Assembly (NCBI GenBank): GCA_045537295.1
Contig: JAZSPG010000101.1
Location: forward strand, 1 to 21,023
Length of the DNA: 21,023 nt
Source of the DNA: Scatosoma sp045537295
Lineage (GTDB): Bacteria > Bacillota > Clostridia > Christensenellales > Borkfalkiaceae
Direction: 5' to 3'
Shown: positions 15,855-21,023 of the stretch, one piece after another
How positions within the stretch are numbered: position 1 is the first letter of the stretch
Layout: the number at the start of each line of letters is the position of its first letter
The notes under the pieces: model-generated
Told to the model about the DNA's origin: nothing
Database searches by the model: none
The model's input: only the letters and a program-made list of their open reading frames with translations
Translations under genes and position numbers: made by a program

Positions 15855-15866
15855 TCGAAAACGGAG

Positions 15867-15893
15867 CAAGGGTACGGTAAAACCGTACCCTTG
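15867..15893 (+). terminator. Terminator-like hairpin after the DUF1858 gene
   Basis: A perfect 12-bp stem (15867-15878 with 15882-15893) and a 3-nt AAA loop, 13 nt after the stop. The following bases are TACAAGTTTATA, not a clean T run, so it may terminate imperfectly or mainly protect the 3' end. Confidence 0.7.
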
Positions 15894-15955
15894 TACAAGT
15901 TTATAAAAAAAACGCAAGACGCGTAAAAAAAGTTTAGAATAACGGCAAAAAACAG

Positions 15956-15984
15956 TTGATATTCACGGCGAAATATGCTATACT
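15956..15984 (+). promoter_or_regulatory. Promoter of tRNA-Glu
   Basis: TTGATA at 15956-15961, a 17-bp spacer, and TATACT at 15979-15984 with a preceding TGC. The mature tRNA begins 20 nt after the -10 box. Confidence 0.85.
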
Positions 15985-16004
15985 ACATAGGCAAAAGTAA
16001 ATAA

Positions 16005-16079
16005 GGCCTTATCGTCTAGCGGTTAGGACGGCGCCCTCTCACGGCGCAAACTCGGGTTCGAGTCCCGATAAGGTCACCA
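16005..16079 (+). tRNA. tRNA-Glu (anticodon CTC)
   Basis: The cloverleaf closes well: acceptor GGCCTTA pairs with TAAGGTC (one G-U), the anticodon stem GCGCC/GGCGC holds the loop CTCTCAC with CTC at the centre, and the T arm is CTCGGGTTCGAGTCCCG-like with GTTCGAG. CCA is encoded at 16077-16079. It decodes GAG. It stands alone and is directly followed by an integrase gene, so its 3' end is the probable attachment site of the downstream element. Confidence 0.97.
16040..16079. other. Probable attachment site (att) within the tRNA-Glu 3' half
   Basis: Tyrosine integrases commonly recombine in the T-loop/acceptor 3' end of tRNA genes, leaving the tRNA intact. The integrase gene ends 99 nt from this point. 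The second att copy, a repeat of part of the tRNA 3' end, is not found in the window, so the far boundary lies beyond 21023. The exact core cannot be set from one end. Confidence 0.5.
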
Positions 16080-16083
16080 AAAC

Positions 16084-16125
16084 GGCGGTTTTTTAACGAT
16101 TTTTCGTTGAAAAACCGTCATTTTT
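16084..16125 (+). terminator. Terminator after tRNA-Glu
   Basis: A stem of about 16 bp (16084-16099 with 16104-16119, including two G-U pairs) with a TTTT loop and a following ATTTTTAA. It starts 5 nt after the tRNA CCA end. Whether it belongs to the original chromosome or arrived with the element is not decidable here. Confidence 0.8.
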
Positions 16126-16158
16126 AATACCTTTCGAGCTTAGCAAACTTTAGAAATT

Positions 16159-16180
16159 GGGGCATTTTTGGGGCATTTTA
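16159..16180. repeat. Tandem 11-bp direct repeat at the integrase gene end
   Basis: GGGGCATTTTT (16159-16169) is followed at once by GGGGCATTTTA (16170-16180), the second copy covering the integrase stop codon. Short direct repeats between att and int often serve as integrase arm-type or excisionase binding sites; that role is inferred from position only. Confidence 0.55.
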
Positions 16181-17452
16181 CCACAAATCGAGTTTACTAC
16201 CTTCTGAAAGAAGGTATTCTTCCGATAAATCCGTGTAGGCATTCCCCAACGCGCCAAGCGAGTGTCCCATAAAGTGCATTCTCGCGTGCTCGGAAACGCC
16301 CAGCTCTTTGCATCGCGTATTAAAAGTTTTGCGTAAATCTTTGAGTTGATGATTCGGACAGTATTTCGCGGAAAACTCGGTGGAGAGATATTTATCGTGG
16401 TAAATCGGCAATTCGGTAACGTCGTTTAAGTATTCAGCAAGTCGTTTGCAAATGTAAATGCGTTTGTATTCGACTTTTTTATTTTTTCGCTTTGAATTGA
16501 CGGCAACGATAAATTTCCCTTCGATTCTCGCCTTTCCTAATTCGTTTGGGCGTAATCCGGTGTACAGCGCAAGCGCATACATAATTTCCAGCGGTGAGCC
16601 TTTAATTGCCGTGAGTAGCTCCTGTTCTTCTTTCCTGGTTAGCGCAGAACCGCTATTCTGTTGGTAACCGAGAAACAGCACCACGTCGAGTGGATTCCGC
16701 TCGATTAAACCGTGAGCGATTGCACCCTGGAAGATGATAGAAAGTAACGAGCGAACTTCGTCCGCTGTTTTCCCGTATCCCTTCGCCATTAAGCTGTCGA
16801 TTAAATCTTGACATAGATTCGGCGTTATTTTTTTAAGCTCGTACTTAGCAAAGACGGGAAAAATGTGATTTTTCAAACGGTTTTCGTCTTTATAGTACGT
16901 TTGCGCGCAAACCTTCGGCTTTCGGAATTTCTCAAAATAGAATTTGGTAAATTCTTCAAACTTCGTCGGAACGGTTGCAATATTTTTATTTTTCGGCTTT
17001 GCCATTTTTAATTTTTCAATCATATTCGCCTTTGCGAGAGCAACCGTTTTCCCGCAGGCATATACGTCGTAGCCGTCGCAACGAAAACGAATCTCATAAG
17101 TAAACGACGAACCCGAACGGCGCTTGCGTATTCTACAACGCTTTCTTTGTACGATAATAAGTTTTTGTAATTTTTTTGGCATAAGTGAAATCTCCTTTTC
17201 AGTAAAATCAATTATGCCTTCTTTTTGCTCGCCCGGCTTTTCAAAGTCGGGTGTTTTTTCTTTTTCACCTCCGTTGTCGCTTAGAACGGTGGCTTGCCGT
17301 TCTACTGTTGGGAATAGTAATACTTTGCCCCTCGGCTCGTCATCAACAAAGCGAAGTTTCGGCTTTGTCGCCTCGCGCGCGTCCTCGTAGCCTTCGATGC
17401 GGTGCAGTAAGTCGTGAATTTGAGCGATAAGCTCGGATACGTATTTGTCCAT
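16178..17452 (-). CDS. int: Tyrosine recombinase / integrase
   Basis: A 424-residue site-specific recombinase. It has a non-conserved, charged N-terminal stretch (about 1-95), an AP2-like arm-binding region (about 100-150), a SAM-like core-binding domain (about 165-260) and the catalytic domain. Catalytic residues read as Arg301 (LYTGLRPNEL), Lys371-x-x-Arg374 (QLKDLRKTF; the H/K position is Lys), His397 (HFMGHS) and nucleophile Tyr406 (NAYTDL), nine residues after His397 as expected. The gene runs toward tRNA-Glu and ends 99 nt from it, the usual layout for tRNA-targeted integrative elements and prophages. Its own promoter (17487-17514) and an inverted repeat around the ribosome site suggest tight control. 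The ATG at 17452 follows AGGAGG at a slightly long 12-nt spacing. Confidence 0.95.
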   Translation of the reverse strand: MDKYVSELIAQIHDLLHRIEGYEDAREATKPKLRFVDDEPRGKVLLFPTVERQATVLSDNGGEKEKTPDFEKPGEQKEGIIDFTEKEISLMPKKLQKLIIVQRKRCRIRKRRSGSSFTYEIRFRCDGYDVYACGKTVALAKANMIEKLKMAKPKNKNIATVPTKFEEFTKFYFEKFRKPKVCAQTYYKDENRLKNHIFPVFAKYELKKITPNLCQDLIDSLMAKGYGKTADEVRSLLSIIFQGAIAHGLIERNPLDVVLFLGYQQNSGSALTRKEEQELLTAIKGSPLEIMYALALYTGLRPNELGKARIEGKFIVAVNSKRKNKKVEYKRIYICKRLAEYLNDVTELPIYHDKYLSTEFSAKYCPNHQLKDLRKTFNTRCKELGVSEHARMHFMGHSLGALGNAYTDLSEEYLLSEGSKLDLW

Positions 17453-17454
17453 AA

Positions 17455-17496
17455 AAGGTACAATCCTCCTAAAAGTTATTAGGAAAATTGTACCTT
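17455..17496. promoter_or_regulatory. Inverted repeat spanning the integrase -10 box and ribosome-binding site
   Basis: Perfect 10-bp arms AAGGTACAAT (17455-17464) and ATTGTACCTT (17487-17496), with an inner CCTAA/TTAGG pairing. Read on the minus strand, the upstream arm contains the integrase -10 hexamer TACAAT and the other arm lies between AGGAGG and the ATG. The inner pairing takes in part of AGGAGG. It can be a DNA operator, or an RNA hairpin that hides the ribosome site on read-through transcripts. Confidence 0.75.
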
Positions 17497-17514
17497 ATTT
17501 TCGACAAATTTCAA
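17487..17514 (-). promoter_or_regulatory. Integrase promoter
   Basis: On the minus strand: TTGAAA (17514 to 17509), a 16-bp spacer, TACAAT (17492 to 17487). Transcription would start inside the inverted repeat, so the left arm would not be in the integrase mRNA made from here. Confidence 0.65.
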
Positions 17515-17525
17515 CAAAGAGGATT

Positions 17526-17556
17526 TTGCGAAATTTATCTTGATAAATTTTCGCAA
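17526..17556. repeat. Near-perfect palindrome between the BRO-N gene and int
   Basis: TTGCGAAATTTATC (17526-17539) and its complement with one extra T (17542-17556) flank a 2-nt centre. It lies 26 nt after the BRO-N gene stop and directly upstream of the integrase -35 box. It lacks a T tract in the leftward direction, so it is either a weak terminator or a protein-binding site. Confidence 0.6.
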
Positions 17557-17582
17557 GAAATCTTTTGTGTTTTTAGAAAGGG

Positions 17583-18440
17583 TTATTCCTCGTCGTCCGA
17601 CGGGGGCGTTTCCGTGCCTTTCGTCGTCGTGAGCAGGTCAACCTCGCTTGCGTTAAGAGGGGATATAACCGACTTCCCAAGCCGTCTTTCAATATCCCGC
17701 CTTGCGTTTTTGGCAACCTTGCCACCGTCTCGCGCGATTTTTCGGCTTTCGTCAAACGTTTCGGGGCGCTCCTGCTTGGAAAACGCCGTCGTCGTAACTT
17801 CCGCCAGCATATTCAGCGCAAGCTCAATATCCGTCATATTATCGCGCAGGCTTTCTTTCTTCAAGCCTTTGAGTTCTTTATACTCGCGAACGGTTTTTCC
17901 GCTCCACGCCTTCGTCATCTCGCTGGTAAGTATCGCGTATTCCTTGTCCGTTTCAATCCCACGCGCGCGCCATTCGTCCGTCAGTTTCTTCCGCGCCCGT
18001 ATCGTTTGCATACGTTGATTTATCCATTCTTCCGAATACCCTTTCGCGCGGTAGAAGTCAACGCCACGCTTAAACGCTTTTTCAGGGTCGGCAATTTCGT
18101 CCAAGCGTTCGCTCCCCACCTGCGCAAGCCACATTTTGAACGGCTCGGCTTTCGGGGACGGGATAGACTGCACAAGGCGTAATATACCTTTCGTCGTCGC
18201 AACGGTAGTTTTGTAATATTTCCCGTCGCTTGCTTGCATTTTAGTTAGGGTACAAATTGTACCCCAACTGCTATTCAGCTCGGTATCACGAGCGCGCATT
18301 TTTTTTATGTACTGTTTCGGGTCTACGCTGTCCGTGAGAACGGAAACAACGTCCACGACGGAAAAATACCATTCTTCCTCGTCAGCGTTCCAAGAAACGC
18401 GTACCGTTTTTTCATTAAAAAGTTTTAATTTCGTTTCCAT
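17583..18440 (-). CDS. BRO-N domain protein, DinD-like (phage-type)
   Basis: A 285-residue protein with an N-terminal BRO-N domain (about residues 8-112: VRVSWNADEEEWYFSVVDVVSVLTD, then KKMRARDTEL, TTKGILRLVQSIPSPKAEPFKMWLAQVGSERLDEI). This domain occurs in phage antirepressors and baculovirus BRO proteins and binds DNA. The rest (about 115-250) resembles DNA-damage-inducible protein D, with the AKGYSEEWINQRMQTI segment, and ends in an acidic tail. A role in DNA-damage response or lysogeny control of the element is inferred from the family and place. ATG 18440 is preferred, with GAGG 9 nt upstream; a TTG at 18455 in frame overlaps that site and is unlikely. Confidence 0.88.
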   Translation of the reverse strand: METKLKLFNEKTVRVSWNADEEEWYFSVVDVVSVLTDSVDPKQYIKKMRARDTELNSSWGTICTLTKMQASDGKYYKTTVATTKGILRLVQSIPSPKAEPFKMWLAQVGSERLDEIADPEKAFKRGVDFYRAKGYSEEWINQRMQTIRARKKLTDEWRARGIETDKEYAILTSEMTKAWSGKTVREYKELKGLKKESLRDNMTDIELALNMLAEVTTTAFSKQERPETFDESRKIARDGGKVAKNARRDIERRLGKSVISPLNASEVDLLTTTKGTETPPSDDEE

Positions 18441-18471
18441 AAGCAAGTTCCTCAATTTGCGTTCGTTAGTT

Positions 18472-18808
18472 CTAATTCAGTAGCCAAAGATTCCCGCAGT
18501 TCTTGCAAATTCCCTGCACGTGCGTTTTGCTTTCTTCCAGTAAAACGCAAATATAAGTTACAAAAGCAAAAAAACCGAAAATAATAGACGTGATTATTGC
18601 GCCTTCTGCATTTTTATCTTGAAACGTAGCAAAAAAAAATAAATAATGCAATGCCTAAAAAGACAAAAAAAGAGATTCGCATACCGATTGCTTTGTGGTA
18701 TTCCGTAACAAAGGCAAGCTCTCTGCTTTGGCAACGGGGGCAAGTAATAGGGGTGGGCAAATTGCTATTCTCGTTCAAATCATTTGTATATTCGTTGTTC
18801 ATATTCAT
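18472..18808 (-). pseudogene. Two-zinc-knuckle membrane protein, frameshifted in an A9 homopolymer
   Basis: From ATG 18808 the frame gives MNMNNEYTNDLNENSNLPTP, a CPRC knuckle, and one hydrophobic helix, then hits TAA at 18614 just after a run of nine A (18631-18639 on the plus strand). If the run had eight A, the frame would continue through a second hydrophobic helix (GAIITSIIFGFFAFVTYICVL) and a second knuckle (GICKNCGNLW) to a TAG at 18472-18474, giving a coherent 111-residue protein. Two Cys-x-x-Cys pairs then flank two membrane segments, as in small zinc-ribbon membrane proteins. The intact design of the downstream part argues that the shift is recent, a sequencing error, or a phase-variable switch. 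It lies 10 nt downstream of the XRE regulator gene in the leftward operon. Function unknown. Confidence 0.75.
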
Positions 18809-18818
18809 TTAATCCGTT

Positions 18819-19754
18819 TTAAGAGATTTTATTTTTTAGGGTTTCTTGACTAATTAAAAAATCCATATATCCTAAAAGTTGCGATTGGTTGGGGGAAGAA
18901 AGTAGTTTGAATTTTTCTAATAACTGCATTTCTTTTGTTGTAAGGTTTTGGACTTGTCCTGTTGAGTTAAGTGCCTTTGATTTCTGATTCTTTGTTTGTG
19001 AAAAAATGACGGGCGAGCTATCATCAGTTTTTCCGACAAGGTACTCGTAAGATATATTAAAATACATCGATAGTTTTCGTGCGGACTTCTCTCCAAGGTT
19101 TCTTGAACCAGAAAGTAGGCAATTTAAAAAATTTACTTGTAACTTGGTTTCGTTGGCCAATAAATTTAAATTAATATTAGTTTGCTCTATAATAGCTTTT
19201 AATCTTGCACGAGATAGTTTTGCTCGTTCAATTTTTTTAATCTCCCCTAAAATTATTTGCTCGTAATTATCGAAAGAAGAAACGATTGTACCATTTTCAA
19301 ATTGAGAAATAATATCCGAAACACTTTTATAATAATCATAATCACTAATTATTTTAAGCGTGTAGATTTTAGGTGTATTTTTGGGGGTCTTTAGATATTT
19401 TGATTCTGAATAAGAATTGCAATAATCTAAACGACGTTGAATCTCTTTTATATACTCAGGTGAAATAAAGTAGAATACACCTTTGAAATTTTCTTCAGGG
19501 AAATAAATAGGTGGAATAGTTATTTGTCTAATGTCCTTTTTGAAAGAGTTCAAATCAGGTAAACTCAATGTTAATTTATTGCTTATGGAATTGCCATTAT
19601 AAACGGAAATTTCATATTGAGTAGGGAAAAGCTTGATTCCTGTAATTGCCCAAAAATAAGTATCATTTTTATTTAAGAAACGAATCGTAGTTCCGATAGG
19701 ATATTCAATTTTTATATTTTTTTGGCTTTTGATTTGTTCTGCAGTTAATACCAT
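18819..19754 (-). CDS. Large XRE-type regulator with unknown N-terminal domain
   Basis: A 311-residue protein with no recognised N-terminal domain (about 1-175, mixed charge, many Tyr, Asn and Ile), followed by a helix-turn-helix of XRE type (about 182-245; INLNLLANETKLQVNFLNCLLSG, SARKLSMYFNISYEYLVGKTDD) and a C-terminal helical tail (about 270-303; LTTKEMQLLEKFKLLSSPNQ and on). HTH and tail match the same two parts of the repressor just upstream. The gene is clearly richer in A and T than its neighbours, consistent with a different origin. ATG 19754 is chosen because GAGG lies 6 nt before it; an earlier in-frame ATG at 19823 would overlap the upstream gene by 56 nt. It may sense a signal through the N-terminal region; that is speculation. 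Confidence 0.85.
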   Translation of the reverse strand: MVLTAEQIKSQKNIKIEYPIGTTIRFLNKNDTYFWAITGIKLFPTQYEISVYNGNSISNKLTLSLPDLNSFKKDIRQITIPPIYFPEENFKGVFYFISPEYIKEIQRRLDYCNSYSESKYLKTPKNTPKIYTLKIISDYDYYKSVSDIISQFENGTIVSSFDNYEQIILGEIKKIERAKLSRARLKAIIEQTNINLNLLANETKLQVNFLNCLLSGSRNLGEKSARKLSMYFNISYEYLVGKTDDSSPVIFSQTKNQKSKALNSTGQVQNLTTKEMQLLEKFKLLSSPNQSQLLGYMDFLISQETLKNKIS

Positions 19755-19767
19755 AGTTTTGCCTCGT

Positions 19768-20124
19768 TTATGCGTGTTTGTTTTTATTTCCTCGCTTGCT
19801 GGCGAGGAATTGTACATATTCAAGAGTTTGCGCTCGTTCAGGGCGGGGGAGCGTGCGGAAATTGTTCAGTAAACCCTCTTCCTCGTTGGTCAGTTGTATA
19901 CCTTCTGTTTGTACTGATATATTTCCAAAATCGTCGCTCCTGCCAAGTAGGTAGTCTATTGAAATTGCAAGAATATCCGCTATTTTTATAAGCGTTTCGC
20001 TGTCTGGTTCCGTTCTCCCTGTTTCATAATCACTATAAGTCTGTTGCGTAGTGTTTAATTGAGTTGCTAATCCTTTTTGGGTTAGTCCTTTTTCAGTCCT
20101 ACATTCTTTTAATCGTTTAATCAT
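19768..20124 (-). CDS. XRE family repressor (lysogeny-type)
   Basis: A 118-residue transcription regulator: HTH_3/XRE domain at about 1-62 (MIKRLKECRTEKGLTQKGLATQLNTTQ starts it, YETGRTEPDSETLIKIADIL and IDYLLGRSDD close it), then a short helical tail (LTNEEEGLLNNFRTLPRPERAQTLEYVQFL), typical of clostridial element repressors and lacking a LexA-type protease domain. AGGAGG lies 7 nt before ATG 20124. It is divergent from the rightward promoter at 20170-20198, and TTTCGGT/ACCGAAA half-sites around that promoter are the obvious operators. It heads the leftward set of element genes. It probably keeps the element quiescent; release without self-cleavage would need an antirepressor or a separate protease. 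Confidence 0.93.
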   Translation of the reverse strand: MIKRLKECRTEKGLTQKGLATQLNTTQQTYSDYETGRTEPDSETLIKIADILAISIDYLLGRSDDFGNISVQTEGIQLTNEEEGLLNNFRTLPRPERAQTLEYVQFLASKRGNKNKHA

Positions 20125-20154
20125 TTTTTGCCTCCTAAAAATATTTTACAACAA

Positions 20155-20227
20155 ATTTCGGTAAAACGCTTGACAAACCGAAAAATGCTGTGTATAATAA
20201 AAGCCAAGATACCGAATTTTTCGGTAT
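20155..20227. promoter_or_regulatory. Operator array TTTCGGT / ACCGAAA around the divergent promoter
   Basis: Half-sites TTTCGGT at 20156-20162 and ACCGAAA at 20177-20183 flank and enter the -35 region. A third, tighter palindrome, ATACCGAA-TTT-TTCGGTAT, lies at 20209-20227 just after the expected transcription start. All share the core CGGT/ACCG, which fits repeated binding by one dimeric repressor, most likely the adjacent XRE protein. Confidence 0.75.
20170..20198 (+). promoter_or_regulatory. Strong sigma-A promoter for the rightward element genes
   Basis: Consensus TTGACA (20170-20175), 17-bp spacer, consensus TATAAT (20193-20198). It drives the small genes starting at 20277 and is overlapped by repressor half-sites. 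Confidence 0.93.
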
Positions 20228-20276
20228 TTCAATCTTAATCAATTAAAATATTGCACGAAATTAAGGGAGTTGCGCT

Positions 20277-20300
20277 ATGTCTATTGGTAGAAAATATTGA
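20277..20300 (+). CDS. Seven-codon leader ORF (possible)
   Basis: ATG 20277 follows a good AAGGGAG site and encodes MSIGRKY before TGA at 20298-20300. It is the first start codon on the rightward transcript. The stop overlaps a TTG (20297-20299) that opens the next small frame, which would allow coupled translation. It may be only a leader or a chance frame; no homolog is known to me. Confidence 0.3.
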   Translation: MSIGRKY

Positions 20301-20362
20301 AACTGGATATGATAATCAAAGGCGAAAGCCGTAAAAAAACCGCTCCCAAAGGGAACGGGTAA
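20297..20362 (+). CDS. Small basic ORF (possible), coupled to the leader
   Basis: A 21-codon frame from TTG 20297 (or ATG 20309) giving a Lys/Gly-rich peptide containing MIIKGESRKKTAPKGNG and ending 3 nt before the next gene's ATG. Tight packing between the leader ORF and the zinc-ribbon gene favours translation; tiny size and the absence of a Shine-Dalgarno sequence of its own argue against. The GGC-GAAA-GCC sequence inside (20321-20330) could also form a tetraloop hairpin. Confidence 0.3.
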   Translation: MKLDMIIKGESRKKTAPKGNG

Positions 20363-20365
20363 AAA

Positions 20366-20557
20366 ATGAGAGAATGGAAAAGGCGTTTGCTTCTCGGCAA
20401 ACATTTTTGCAATGATTGCGAGGGTGCTTTTATCTCACGCGCTGAACGGGATTTTATCTATTGTCCGTTTTGCGGAAAGGCATTAACGCTACATAGGGAT
20501 AACCCCGCACTGCAAAGAATAGTTGCAAGTAATCCGTTTACGGATTTTGAAAAATAA
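20366..20557 (+). CDS. Small zinc-ribbon protein
   Basis: A 63-residue protein with two Cys-x-x-Cys knuckles, CNDC and CPFC, separated by about 15 residues (FCNDCEGAFISRAERDFIYCPFCGKAL), a standard single zinc ribbon. The N-terminus is basic (MREWKRRLLLGK). Such proteins are common among early genes of phages and integrative elements; a nucleic-acid or protein contact is likely but not specific. The ATG lies 3 nt after the preceding small frame, with GGGAACGGG rather than a standard ribosome site upstream. Transcribed from the repressor-controlled promoter. Confidence 0.8.
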   Translation: MREWKRRLLLGKHFCNDCEGAFISRAERDFIYCPFCGKALTLHRDNPALQRIVASNPFTDFEK

Positions 20558-20582
20558 AAAAAGTTAAGTGAGGTGCAGGAAA

Positions 20583-20909
20583 ATGGCAGATAAAGTTACT
20601 TTTACGGTATACGATAGTCCCAAAGGAAAAACCTTTGCGACGTTAGAAGAGGCAAACGCATACGAACGGGAACATCGTAAAAAGACGGGTGTGTTCGTGG
20701 GTATTATAGCAGGGACTAAGCCCGTAACGCATATTTGCAAGGCGGTGGCTACGGCTACGGATAAGCCCAAGGAAACAACGCCTAAGGCAAAACCTAAGGC
20801 GGACAAGCCCAAGGCGACGCCGAAGAAGAACACGTGCAAGCCTAAGGCGACGAAGGCAAAGCCCAAGGCGAAGACGAAAACGCCTGCGCCGAAGAAAAAG
20901 AAAAAATAA
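20583..20909 (+). CDS. Small protein with histone-H1-like Lys/Pro/Ala tail
   Basis: A 108-residue protein: a short N-terminal domain (about 1-55; VTFTVYDSPKGKTFATLEEANAYEREHRKKTG, then a VFVGIIAG strand) and a tail of about 50 residues made of repeated K-A/P-K units (TPKAKPKADKPKATPKK and further) ending in five Lys. The tail composition matches histone-H1-like bacterial proteins and should bind nucleic acid without sequence preference; that is inference. The DNA coding the tail is itself repetitive (cctaaggc and cccaaggc units). ATG 20583 with AGGTGCAGG upstream is chosen over an in-frame GTG at 20568. Length of the tail may vary between strains because of the repeat. Confidence 0.75.
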   Translation: MADKVTFTVYDSPKGKTFATLEEANAYEREHRKKTGVFVGIIAGTKPVTHICKAVATATDKPKETTPKAKPKADKPKATPKKNTCKPKATKAKPKAKTKTPAPKKKKK

Positions 20910-20993
20910 AGCTCTCAAAAAAACGGATATCAAACAGCGGAAAAACCAAATGCTAATAATTTACCCCAAAAATAACTCCGCTGAACGATATAA

Positions 20994-21023
20994 ATGAACA
21001 AAAACTCGGAAACCTACGAGCTG
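20994..21023 (+). CDS. Possible start of a further element gene (3' truncated)
   Basis: ATG 20994 opens a frame of ten codons (MNKNSETYEL) that is still open at the window edge, after an 84-nt gap from the previous stop. No clear ribosome site precedes it. It may be the next early gene of the element; nothing more can be said. Confidence 0.3.
   Translation, partial: MNKNSETYEL

Noticed and set aside
1..21023. CRISPR arrays or insertion-sequence transposases
   Set aside because: No regularly spaced identical repeats with unique spacers and no DDE transposase motifs were seen; the 873-969 repeats are too few and too degenerate.

Overview
The window looks like chromosomal DNA from a Clostridia-type member of the Bacillota, probably an uncultured gut lineage known from a metagenome assembly. 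This is inferred from gene order (rpoA-rplQ ending a ribosomal operon), a long L17 with a clostridial-style insert, a single-chain PurL of about 1230 residues, AGGAGG-type ribosome sites, and sigma-A promoters often with an extended TGn -10. No species is claimed.

Layout. 1-830: end of the ribosomal protein operon (rpoA C-terminus, rplQ with an in-frame TAA, strong terminator). 830-1191: a non-coding stretch with three regularly spaced imperfect palindromes and a sigma-A promoter. 1192-3264: a single-chain iron-sulfur L-serine dehydratase and an inositol-monophosphatase-family enzyme. 3286-3987: a two-membrane-segment protein with a beta-rich soluble domain that resembles the Cap15/S-2TMbeta CBASS effector layout but has no nucleotide cyclase beside it. 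4046-5797: an M20 amidohydrolase and an Amidase_6-type protein.

5875-14736: a purine biosynthesis operon, purE-purF-purM-purN-purD-purL, behind one promoter and a leader of about 210 nt that folds and ends in an intrinsic terminator just before the purE ribosome site. Together the enzymes cover PRPP to AIR and the CAIR step; purC, purB, purH and purK are not in the window. PurF is the odd member: its phosphoribosyltransferase half and iron-sulfur cysteines look intact, but the N-terminal glutaminase half has no nucleophilic cysteine and other active-site residues are changed. 14794-15854: a CpsB/YwqE-type PHP phosphatase and a small DUF1858 redox-disulfide protein.

16005-16079 is tRNA-Glu(CTC). 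Immediately downstream begins an integrated mobile element that runs off the right edge: a tyrosine integrase, a BRO-N/DinD-like protein, a frameshifted zinc-ribbon membrane protein, and two XRE regulators sharing a C-terminal module, all leftward; then a divergent promoter region with TTTCGGT/ACCGAAA operators; then rightward small genes (tiny leader ORFs, a zinc-ribbon protein, a histone-H1-like Lys/Pro/Ala-tailed protein). This is a lysogeny-switch layout of a prophage or integrative element. The most interesting points are the PurF active-site loss, the purE leader RNA, the orphan Cap15-like protein, the integrase promoter/ribosome-site inverted repeat, the stop codon in rplQ and the homopolymer frameshift.
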